A DNA stretch of 64,000 nt, taken from Stenotrophomonas indicatrix. Its GTDB lineage: Bacteria > Pseudomonadota > Gammaproteobacteria > Xanthomonadales > Xanthomonadaceae. Where the stretch lies: NCBI RefSeq assembly GCF_002750975.1, contig NZ_PEJS01000001.1:3844001-3908000 (forward strand). Reading direction: 5' to 3'. Of this stretch, positions 23,863-30,653 are shown one piece after another. The notes under the pieces were generated by a model. That model saw only the letters and a program-made list of their open reading frames with translations, searched no databases and was not told the origin of the DNA. The translations under genes were made by a program, and so were the position numbers. How positions within the stretch are numbered: position 1 is the first letter of the stretch; each line of letters opens with the position of its first letter.

Positions 23863-24697
23863 TCACACCTCCGGCGCCGCCGGTAAGCAACCACGCGTCC
23901 AATGCATCCTGCACCGCGGTATCGACGGCGACGGAACGAAGGTAGGGCGAGAATGCGTGGAAGGTGACTGCCTCGTCCGTCACGTACAGGAGCATCTCTC
24001 CTGCTTCGGCACGGAAGGCCTGTGCAGCTGCTCGCGTCAGCTGCCCGCACACAGCATCATCGACCTCAACGCTTTCACGGGGAAAGTGGATTCCGTTGTA
24101 GTCCCGCCCAAGGAACCAGGCGATCACGGGGACGCCCTTCGGCCTGGACACGTGGAACTGATGCCTGCGGCGCTCTTCGTCATCAAGCTGCCGTTCCTGT
24201 CGCCAGTCAAAAAGCGACCAGACCGACTTCTGCATGGGGTCCTCAATGCGGGACAGGTCTGGTTCTTCGTAGCCAAAGCTATAGGCGAAGTCAGGCGTAT
24301 TCGCCTCGGGAAGAGCGCGTTCGAGTTCAAACCACTGCACATTCAGCGGGGCCAGACACCGGGATACGCCGCGCGTGCCGGTGTCGTGACAGAGGCTCAC
24401 CCCCAGCGCCAGAAGCGGCTGCAGGCGGATATGGAACCATCGGGCGTCCACGCCGTGCTCGGCCAGGAACCGTTCGACCTGCGTTCCTTCCAGGGAGAAG
24501 ACCCGGTTCACCACTTTGGTTCCGCGGAACAGACTCTCAAGATGCGCACCTGGGCTCAGCCGGAGAACCTCAGGCCAGGGTTGAACCTCCATTACTGGTA
24601 TCAGCTCATCAATGTGTATGGCGGGGACACCCGTGGCCAGCGCCCGCAGCGCGACCGGGTCAAGGTGATCCGCGTGGATGACGACTGTTCTGCTCAT
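23852..24697 (-). CDS. Unknown protein of the peptide cluster
   Basis: A 281-residue soluble protein coupled to the HExxH gene by an ATGA overlap. The first ~90 residues (VVIHADHLD, a short beta-alpha-beta run, then a 'VVNRVFSLEG' segment) faintly resemble the N-terminal pre-ATP-grasp domain of some peptide-modifying enzymes, but no ATP-grasp catalytic part follows. The C-terminal half has no motif I can name. Its fixed place between hydroxylase and methyltransferase suggests a maturation enzyme or a precursor-binding partner. No function is assigned. Confidence 0.7.
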   Translation of the reverse strand: MSRTVVIHADHLDPVALRALATGVPAIHIDELIPVMEVQPWPEVLRLSPGAHLESLFRGTKVVNRVFSLEGTQVERFLAEHGVDARWFHIRLQPLLALGVSLCHDTGTRGVSRCLAPLNVQWFELERALPEANTPDFAYSFGYEEPDLSRIEDPMQKSVWSLFDWRQERQLDDEERRRHQFHVSRPKGVPVIAWFLGRDYNGIHFPRESVEVDDAVCGQLTRAAAQAFRAEAGEMLLYVTDEAVTFHAFSPYLRSVAVDTAVQDALDAWLLTGGAGGVNAA

Positions 24698-25941
24698 TGC
24701 TGCCACTCCCCGTAGCGATACTGACGCTTCATCTCGGCCTGCATCTGATCGATCATCTGCCCGACCTCGCCATTGATGGCGTCCTTGGTCATCAACCGAC
24801 CGCTCAGATCCTGCTCGATCAGGAAGCCGGCGGCGCAGACGGCCAACCTGCGCTGGACGTGGCGCTTGGCGGCTTCACCCAGGCCCGGAGAGATCTCAAG
24901 ATGACGCTTGAGCAGGCGATGACACACGTAATAGACGAAGACCGCGTGGATGTAGGAGGAGTTGGGAATGGGATTGCCGGACCACGGAGACACGACACGG
25001 TGCTGGTAGTCATTGGCAACGAAGAACCCGTTGGCAAGCTCCCACGCGGCCAGATAGTTGTGCGTGCTTTCATGCATGATGCTCTCCATGCACGCCTCAA
25101 CCAGAAGCTCAGGGTTATGCGTGTTCAGCAGCCGAATGGAACCCGGCTGCCTCGGCACATGCTCCGAGCCGTAGCGGCCGGCTTCATCGGACGTGACTTC
25201 TGCCGACTTGCGCACGGTGATCCGCCGGACGAAGTTGCGGATGAGAAGGCCGTACATGGGTTCTGACCGATCAATCGCCGCCAGCGCCTCTGCCAGCTTT
25301 CGCGAGACATGCTCACGCTCCGCATCGGTCAGCGGCAGGCACGGTTGGCTGAGCACCCCAGAACGCGGCTCATGGTGCCGCGCTGGCGGGCTCTCGAGGT
25401 CCAGCGCGATACAGTCACCCAGCTTCGGCAACTGCCGAAGGGTCCACACGCCCGTGGCATCCTTTTCCGCAACGCAGTCTCCAACCGGGCTGTAGAGCTG
25501 CCACTGCCGCGCCTCTCTCAGATATCTGCCGGTCCGCCCCTGCGCCAGCTCGGCGATCGACTTCTCCCGAGCGATGATGTCGTGCAGCGCGCCAAGCGCG
25601 CGGGCCTGTTCCTCTGCCCTCTCCTGCTCGTCAGCTCCGGCCTCCAGCCTGCCCTTGCGCGCGGACTCCAGGCACAGATACTGCTCGCAGAACTCGGAAC
25701 TCAGCAGTACGCGAGCCTGGCGATCGGACCCGATTGACTGGTACATCTGATGCATGGCACGAGCCGTCGTCCCGTACCGCGGGTCGGCAAGCACTTCCTG
25801 CAGTCGCGCTTTCATCCTGCGCAATCTTGACCACAGAATCCCCTCGACGACGGCCTCCATATGCTCCGTCGTATCCGCGATCTCCATCAAGCAGGCCGGG
25901 CTGCTCACGTCGGGAGTTTGCAACTGGGTAATCGCATTCAC
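24694..25941 (-). CDS. HExxH-motif protein, candidate 2-oxoglutarate-type peptide beta-hydroxylase
   Basis: A 415-residue soluble protein. Its key feature is HESTH (H290-H294) in a helix ESIMHESTHNYL, followed about 35 residues later by WSGNPIPNSSYIHAVFVYY. The pattern fits the 'HExxH motif domain' proteins found beside RiPP precursors, described as aKG-HExxH-type peptide beta-hydroxylases. A plain zinc protease is the main alternative. I choose GTG 25941: GGAG lies seven bases upstream and no better ATG exists before residue 19. The gene follows the two precursor genes P2 and P1 on the same strand, past a 13-bp hairpin. Confidence 0.75.
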   Translation of the reverse strand: MNAITQLQTPDVSSPACLMEIADTTEHMEAVVEGILWSRLRRMKARLQEVLADPRYGTTARAMHQMYQSIGSDRQARVLLSSEFCEQYLCLESARKGRLEAGADEQERAEEQARALGALHDIIAREKSIAELAQGRTGRYLREARQWQLYSPVGDCVAEKDATGVWTLRQLPKLGDCIALDLESPPARHHEPRSGVLSQPCLPLTDAEREHVSRKLAEALAAIDRSEPMYGLLIRNFVRRITVRKSAEVTSDEAGRYGSEHVPRQPGSIRLLNTHNPELLVEACMESIMHESTHNYLAAWELANGFFVANDYQHRVVSPWSGNPIPNSSYIHAVFVYYVCHRLLKRHLEISPGLGEAAKRHVQRRLAVCAAGFLIEQDLSGRLMTKDAINGEVGQMIDQMQAEMKRQYRYGEWQQ

Positions 25942-26039
25942 TTTTCTGCTCCATGCAGTGCTCGCCGTCCTTGCCACCTACGACTGTCCGGCACCGACTT
26001 GAAAGAGGATTACTGCCACATGATGGGCAGACCCGCAAT

Positions 26040-26068
26040 CGAGCTGCTGTGCAGAGCACAGCAGCTCG
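26040..26068. promoter_or_regulatory. 13-bp hairpin / operator-like palindrome before the HExxH gene
   Basis: CGAGCTGCTGTGC-AGA-GCACAGCAGCTCG is a perfect inverted repeat between the end of precursor 1 and the hydroxylase gene. Its centre (26046-26062) is the same GCTGTGC-N3-GCACAGC found upstream of precursors 2 and 3. As RNA it would form a stable stem that could limit read-through or protect precursor mRNA; as DNA it could be an operator. There is no U-run. Confidence 0.65.
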
Positions 26069-26137
26069 AATCACCATTGCGTCTGCGTGCAGGTGACCAC
26101 CAGCGGCAACAGGCCCCCGGCTCGCCTGCTTCCGGCC

Positions 26138-26449
26138 TCAGACGTTGAAGCGATCGGCAGACATCGCGGTCTGTTTCTCGATGGCCGCTTCATGGTGGTG
26201 GTGCGAGCCGAAGGAGTCGTCGTGATGCCCCCCGGCAACCAAGGCCTCCAGACGATTGCCCGTGGCGACCTTCTCGAACTCGTCCATCGACAGGTCATTG
26301 ACGACGGTCAACGACGTTGCGCTTTCAATTGCCGGCTCCAGCTGGGCGCCAGAAATCGGCGATGCGACAGCCCCACCGACGGCCGCACTGCCGATTACCA
26401 GCATGGTGAGCGCAGAAAGGGTTTTGGCCGTGCTTCGGTTGTCTTTCAT
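26138..26449 (-). CDS. Candidate RiPP precursor peptide 1 (His/Asp-rich)
   Basis: 103 residues. The N-terminus has a basic start and a hydrophobic stretch ending AVAS (about 11-30), like a Sec signal. A leader-like helical region follows, then the block H75-H76-D-D-S-F-G-S-H83-H84-H85-H86-E87, and the end ADRFNV. Precursors 2 and 3 share all three parts. It begins 30 bases after the stop of precursor 2 with AAGGAA before the ATG, so the two are co-transcribed. Asp, Asn and His side chains are plausible hydroxylation targets. The modified residues and cleavage site are unknown. Confidence 0.75.
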   Translation of the reverse strand: MKDNRSTAKTLSALTMLVIGSAAVGGAVASPISGAQLEPAIESATSLTVVNDLSMDEFEKVATGNRLEALVAGGHHDDSFGSHHHHEAAIEKQTAMSADRFNV

Positions 26450-26479
26450 TTCCAGTTCCTTTTGATCGGGTGGGCGAGC

Positions 26480-26782
26480 TCAGACGTCGAATCGCGAGTT
26501 GGAGATGGCAGCGACGGATGCCATTTCCTTCTTGGTGGCCTCGTGATGGTGGTGGGACCCGATCGAGTCCGAATGGTGGCCGTCTGCCAGCATCTGTTCC
26601 TGGCCAGTGGAGAACTCGCTGTTGCGAAGCAGGTCCAGATCAGCCTCGATGGACGTCAGGGCGTTCAGTTCAGCACCCGCAGAGGTCACCTGCGAGTGAG
26701 CCGGTGCCGCCGACGCTGCTGCGGTGCCCGCAATGATCAGCGTAAGAGACGAGAGGGCCTTTGCTGCGATTCGATTGCTCAT
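26480..26782 (-). CDS. Candidate RiPP precursor peptide 2 (His/Asp-rich)
   Basis: 100 residues: a signal-like hydrophobic N-terminus (about 5-26, ending AAASAA), a short acidic leader (LTSIEADLDLLRNSEFS), the block H69-H70-S-D-S-I-G-S-H77-H78-H79-H80-E81, and the C-terminus NSRFDV. GGAG is seven bases before ATG 26782; an upstream in-frame extension lacks support. It is the first gene of the leftward operon, with its own leader hairpin and an operator-like palindrome upstream, divergent from the XRE regulator. Confidence 0.75.
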   Translation of the reverse strand: MSNRIAAKALSSLTLIIAGTAAASAAPAHSQVTSAGAELNALTSIEADLDLLRNSEFSTGQEQMLADGHHSDSIGSHHHHEATKKEMASVAAISNSRFDV

Positions 26783-26819
26783 TGAAACACTCCATGTAAT
26801 CGGTTGGAAAAACAAGCTT

Positions 26820-26850
26820 CCCGCAGTGCAGTACGAATCCGCACTGCGGG
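26820..26850 (-). promoter_or_regulatory. Leader or promoter hairpin of precursor 2
   Basis: CCCGCAGTGC - 11 bases - GCACTGCGGG is a perfect ten-base inverted repeat, 38-68 bases upstream of precursor 2. It may be a 5' UTR hairpin or a second operator. It differs in sequence from the GCTGTGC sites. Confidence 0.5.
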
Positions 26851-26892
26851 CATCGATTACAGGCAGACACATTGCATTCACACAAACGTTAC

Positions 26893-26909
26893 GCTGTGTC
26901 GTGCACAGC
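26893..26909. promoter_or_regulatory. Candidate operator between precursor 2 and the XRE regulator
   Basis: GCTGTGT-CGT-GCACAGC, one mismatch from the perfect palindrome of the other two sites, lies about midway between the divergent starts (111 bases from precursor 2, 119 from the regulator). The flanking bases (TGCATTC, ACAAA) are also shared with the site upstream of precursor 3. The adjacent XRE protein is the natural candidate binder. Confidence 0.6.
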
Positions 26910-27027
26910 ACAGTGCGAATGCTCATTTTCGTGGTTGATGAACCTTGTTTGACTCTGGGGTGACAATTGAGCAGACTCGAAGCCAAAACCTCCTCACCAG
27001 GGTCGCGTTGCGAGTCAGGGGCTCTAT

Positions 27028-27378
27028 ATGGATATGGAATTCGACACGCTCTCTGCCCGGATCCGCTTTGCCCGGATCAGCAGCGGTTTGTCGCAGACCG
27101 ACTTGGCCAAGGCGCTGAGCGTCAACCGCGCTACCGTCGGACACTGGGAACGAGAGGAGAGTTTCTCTCCTACGATCGACCATCTGCAGGGCATGGCCCG
27201 CATCATGAATGTGAGCGTGTCCTGGCTTGTAGCCGGCGAGCAGATGAAGCGCACCGGTGAGACCGTTGGCACACGCTCGAGCCTTGAGGCCAGGATGGTG
27301 GAGCTTTCAAAACACCTTCCGATGTCTTTCCTGCTTCACCTCCTGGCGCTGATGGAAAGCGCAGAGACGTATATCTAG
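27028..27378 (+). CDS. XRE-family transcription regulator of the peptide cluster
   Basis: A 116-residue protein with an N-terminal helix-turn-helix (about 8-68; LSQTDLAKALSVNRATVGHWE contains the turn and recognition helix, quoted here by its ends LSQTDLA and VGHWE). It closes that domain with MNVSVSWLVAGE, typical of phage-repressor-like XRE proteins, and has a short C-terminal helix, probably for dimerisation. AGGGG lies six bases before the ATG. It is inserted between precursors 2 and 3 and transcribed against them, and probably represses or gates precursor expression. Confidence 0.85.
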   Translation: MDMEFDTLSARIRFARISSGLSQTDLAKALSVNRATVGHWEREESFSPTIDHLQGMARIMNVSVSWLVAGEQMKRTGETVGTRSSLEARMVELSKHLPMSFLLHLLALMESAETYI

Positions 27379-27462
27379 TACGTGCAGCTGGCACGCGGGG
27401 TCTCATGGACCTAGGCCAACGATCTCTTCAGAGAATTAACAGGACGCGGCCGGGAATCTGGC

Positions 27463-27768
27463 TCAGACGTTAAATCGAGAGTCCGACGGGATTGCGACGT
27501 CCGTCAGATTGCGAGTGTCAACGCCCGTATCGTGGTGAGGATGACACGTGTCAAGCGAGTCCGAATGGTTGTGGGCAACGAGAGCCCCGTCCTGGTGAGC
27601 GGAGAATTCGCTGCTGCGAAGTGCGTCCAGGTCAATCGCCGTCAGGGCATTCAACCCTGCTTCTGCAGTGTTCACCTGCGAATGAACTGGAGCGGCCGAC
27701 GTCGCCGCAGTGCCCGCAATGATCAGCGTGAGGGAGGAAAGTGCCTTTCCTGCAATTCGATTGCGCAT
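27463..27768 (-). CDS. Candidate RiPP precursor peptide 3 (His/Asp/Cys variant)
   Basis: 101 residues and nearly identical to precursor 2 over the first 35 residues, including the signal-like stretch and AATSAAP. The core differs: H66-N-H68-S-D-S-L-D-T-C75-H76-P-H78-H79-D80, then an insert (TGVDTRNLTD) and the common end DSRFNV. The extra Cys and Asp residues suggest a diversified core fed to the same enzymes. GGAG precedes the ATG by seven bases. It is separated from the main operon by the convergent regulator, so it needs its own promoter, which carries an operator copy. Confidence 0.75.
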   Translation of the reverse strand: MRNRIAGKALSSLTLIIAGTAATSAAPVHSQVNTAEAGLNALTAIDLDALRSSEFSAHQDGALVAHNHSDSLDTCHPHHDTGVDTRNLTDVAIPSDSRFNV

Positions 27769-27839
27769 CGCAACGCTCCGTGTACTTGGTCAGGGACATT
27801 TTCAGTTTCCGAGCGCACCTGCATTCCGACAAATGTCGC

Positions 27840-27856
27840 GCTGTGCTTGGCACAGC
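27840..27856. promoter_or_regulatory. Candidate operator upstream of precursor 3
   Basis: GCTGTGC-TTG-GCACAGC is a perfect seven-base inverted repeat 72 bases upstream of the precursor 3 start. The neighbouring TGCATTC-N-GACAAA-N-GTCGC resembles the sequence beside the precursor 2 site, so the two promoters look paralogous. Confidence 0.6.
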
Positions 27857-28558
27857 GGACTGGGTCGGCATGTTTTGACAAGATTCCTTCCCAGACCCGC
27901 GGGCAAGAACATGACTTGCCTGTCGAACCCAAGGGCGTTCTGCGAACACGAATCCATCGATGTGGATCGACGAAACCGTTTTCGGAATCGATGACATGGG
28001 CACCGTCAAGCACCTCCGTTGGCACTCACCCCCGCCAAAGGAGGTGCTCCTGCCACCCTTCAACAGCCCCGAGGCTTATCATTCGAACTTCGTTCGTCAG
28101 GCCGGACGAGAGACGGGCATCAATCCGGGTTCCCAGGCAGCGTTGTGAAGCGTGGTGGTTCATTGCCTTACGACCAGGTTAATGTCAGCTTCCGGCCAGT
28201 AGCGACCATGCGTAAACGTCATGAGTTGAACCGCAAAGTGGCCTTAGATCGAGAGAACGCCCAAGCTCGACCAGTAGGCCTCCCCCTCGTGCGAGACAGC
28301 CTTGCTGTGCCAGTGTCTGCCCCCCCCTCAAGGCTTCGTAGTGCCCAATTTCCGCGCTGGACAGTGGGCGCCAGCTGGTTCCGCGGCGAAAGCCGCTTGC
28401 AACCTCGACGCCAAGAGGGAACCGCCGCAGGGTGTCCTCTCGAAATTCCCGCTTCCCCCCAATGGTCGGAATCCCCCTAGTCGCACCACCTGAAAGTCCC
28501 GATGGTGGCCCGAATGTCGCCCCCTCACCATCAAGCGCCCCTCCGCAGGAATCCACAC
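27857..28558. other. Gene-free stretch between the peptide cluster and comM
   Basis: No gene is supported in about 700 bases; short open frames have no plausible start or recognisable product. A degraded ATGTCAGCT-TCCGGCCAGT-AGCGACCAT palindrome (28182-28209) is related to the repeats at 11151 and 18347. The region marks the right edge of the accessory segment before comM. Confidence 0.5.
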
Positions 28559-30064
28559 ATGAGCCTGGCGCTGGTCCACAGCCGTGCCCGCGCCGGGGTC
28601 GATGCCCCGCTGGTGCGGATCGAAGTGCATCTCTCCGGCGGCCTGCCGGTCACCCAGATTGTCGGCCTGGCCGAGACCAGCGTGCGCGAATCACGCGAGC
28701 GCGTGCGTGCCGCCCTGCTCTGCGCGCGCTTCGACTTCCCGCAGCGGCGCATCACCTTGAACCTCGCGCCCGCCGACCTGCCCAAGGAAGGCGGTCGCTA
28801 TGACCTGGCGATTGCCTTGGGCATCCTCGCTGCCAGTGGCCAGGTCGATCCGCAGTCGCTGCTGCAGTACGAGTTCATCGGCGAGCTGGGCCTGACCGGC
28901 GAGCTGCGCCCTGTGTCCGGCGCGCTGCCCGCCGCCATTGCCGCCGCCGAAGCGGGGCGCATCCTGATCGTGCCGCCAGGCAACGCTGCCGAAGCCGCCC
29001 TCGCCCAGCACGCCGATGTGCGCGTGGCGCGCACCCTGCTGGAATGCTGCGCCGGGCTGGGCAATCCACGCCTGCTGCCGCAGGTGGAACGCGTGGACAC
29101 TACGCCGCTGCCGCTGCCGGATCTGGCCGATGTCCGCGGGCAGGCGCTCGCACGCCGAGCGTTGGAGGTGGCCGCCGCCGGTGGCCATCATCTGTTGCTG
29201 ATCGGCAGCCCCGGCTGCGGCAAGACCCTGCTGGCCTCGCGCCTGCCCAGCCTGCTGCCGGATAGCGAAGAGATCGATGCCCTGCAGTTGGCGGCCATCA
29301 CCTCGGTCAGCGGCGAAGGACTGGACCCGAAGCGTTGGCGACAGCGGCCGTTCCGCGCGCCGCACCACAGTGCGAGCGCTGCGGCTTTGGTGGGGGGCGG
29401 CAATCCGCCCTGCCCCGGCGAAATCTCGCTGGCGCACCACGGCGTGCTGTTCCTGGATGAACTGCCGGAGTGGAACCGCAGTGCGCTGGAAACCCTGCGC
29501 GAGCCACTGGAGTCCGGCCACATCCGCATCTCCCGCGCAGCGCGCAGCGTGGTCTACCCGGCACGCTTCCAACTGGTGGCGGCGATGAACCCGTGTCCCT
29601 GTGGCTGGGCCGGCGACCGCAGCAACCGCTGCCTGTGCAGCGACGAGCGCATCACCCGCTACCGCGCACGGGTATCGGGCCCGTTGCTGGACCGCATCGA
29701 CCTGCACATCAACGTGAGCCGCATGGATGCGGTGGAGCTTCGCGAGAGCACGCCGCTGGGCGAGCCCAGCGCCAGCGTACGTTCGCGGGTGGAAGCGGCA
29801 CATGCGCGGCAACAGGCGCGCGGTGGCCTCAACGCGCACCTGCCGCCTGCTGCCCTGCGCGCGTGCACGCGCTTGAGCGAAGCCGACCAGGACCTGCTGG
29901 AACAAGCCATCGAGCGCCTGCAGCTGTCGGCGCGGGCGATGCATCGCATCCTGCGCGTGGCACGCACCATTGCCGATCTTGCCGAAAGCGAGACCATCCA
30001 GACCACACACTTGGCCGAGGCCGTTGGCTACCGGCAGCTGGACCGGGGCAAGCCAGGTGCATAG
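28559..30064 (+). CDS. comM: ComM/YifB-type Mg-chelatase-like AAA+ helicase
   Basis: A 501-residue protein of the ComM family, a hexameric helicase that promotes branch migration during natural transformation. It has an N-terminal LonC-like domain (about 1-170; SLALVHSRA, GLPVTQIVGL), Walker A GSPGCGKT (about 220), Walker B-type VLFLDELPEW (about 300), the zinc-like cluster CPCGWAGD...CLCS, and sensor and lid regions to the C-terminus. ATG 28559 gives the family N-terminus, with AGGA upstream. In pseudomonads comM follows ubiK directly; here about 19 kb of accessory DNA separates them. Confidence 0.93.
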   Translation: MSLALVHSRARAGVDAPLVRIEVHLSGGLPVTQIVGLAETSVRESRERVRAALLCARFDFPQRRITLNLAPADLPKEGGRYDLAIALGILAASGQVDPQSLLQYEFIGELGLTGELRPVSGALPAAIAAAEAGRILIVPPGNAAEAALAQHADVRVARTLLECCAGLGNPRLLPQVERVDTTPLPLPDLADVRGQALARRALEVAAAGGHHLLLIGSPGCGKTLLASRLPSLLPDSEEIDALQLAAITSVSGEGLDPKRWRQRPFRAPHHSASAAALVGGGNPPCPGEISLAHHGVLFLDELPEWNRSALETLREPLESGHIRISRAARSVVYPARFQLVAAMNPCPCGWAGDRSNRCLCSDERITRYRARVSGPLLDRIDLHINVSRMDAVELRESTPLGEPSASVRSRVEAAHARQQARGGLNAHLPPAALRACTRLSEADQDLLEQAIERLQLSARAMHRILRVARTIADLAESETIQTTHLAEAVGYRQLDRGKPGA

Positions 30065-30164
30065 CACTCTGTTGCATGCACGAAGGAATCAGATTCATCT
30101 GATATCTGCCATGCCACCTGCGCCCTGACCATTTCCGCGAGCCCATACACAAGGAGACGCGGTT

Positions 30165-30617
30165 TTGCTCAGGATGCTCATCATGGGCGGGCAGGAGGCC
30201 GCCCGTCAGCGGATATCACGGACGATAGGACGGCGCGGCCTGATCCGCATGGAATCGATCTACAGCGTGGACAGCGGCCTGTCGGTGCTGGAATGGCGCA
30301 ACTACGACCTGGTGGGAACGTTCCTTGCGGCCGGCCTCGGCACGCGCCTGCAGGAATCGTTCGTGCTGCGCGATGCGAAGGTGCAGCTGGTGCTGTTCGG
30401 CATGGGGCTGAGCGAGGAAGTCGCCAGTATCCGCCTGCGCCTGCGCGCGCAGGGCCTGCCGTCGCCGATTCTGGTCCGGACCGACTTTGACAGCTACGAC
30501 GAGTCGCTGTTCTGGCGATCGCTGACGTCGCACATGATCCTGCCGTCGGTACTGGAGGGCACTGGCCCCCTCCCCGCCGTGGGCGACGCGTGCGACCATG
30601 CAGGACCCAGTCCCTAG
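30165..30617 (+). CDS. Hypothetical protein, weakly receiver-like
   Basis: About 150 residues. Alternating hydrophobic strands and helices (LRMLIMGGQ, LVLFGMG, SPILVRTDFD) hint at a flavodoxin- or receiver-like fold, but the conserved phosphoacceptor Asp and Lys of response regulators are not clearly placed. AAGGAG is eight bases before TTG 30165; the ATG three codons later would be too far from it. I recognise no family. Confidence 0.6.
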   Translation: MLRMLIMGGQEAARQRISRTIGRRGLIRMESIYSVDSGLSVLEWRNYDLVGTFLAAGLGTRLQESFVLRDAKVQLVLFGMGLSEEVASIRLRLRAQGLPSPILVRTDFDSYDESLFWRSLTSHMILPSVLEGTGPLPAVGDACDHAGPSP

Positions 30618-30653
30618 CGGTGCCTGTCTTGCCAGGTGCCCGCCCAGCCATAC

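Noticed and set aside
26087..26785. Long + strand frame opposite precursors 1 and 2
   Set aside because: The paralogy between precursors 1, 2 and 3 is on the - strand, with ribosome binding sites and matching ends; the + frame is a shadow.
27960..28148. 62-codon open frame on the + strand near the right edge of the peptide cluster, considered as a fourth small peptide
   Set aside because: No Shine-Dalgarno, no signal-like start, no His/Asp block or R-F-N/D-V end, and opposite orientation to the precursors.
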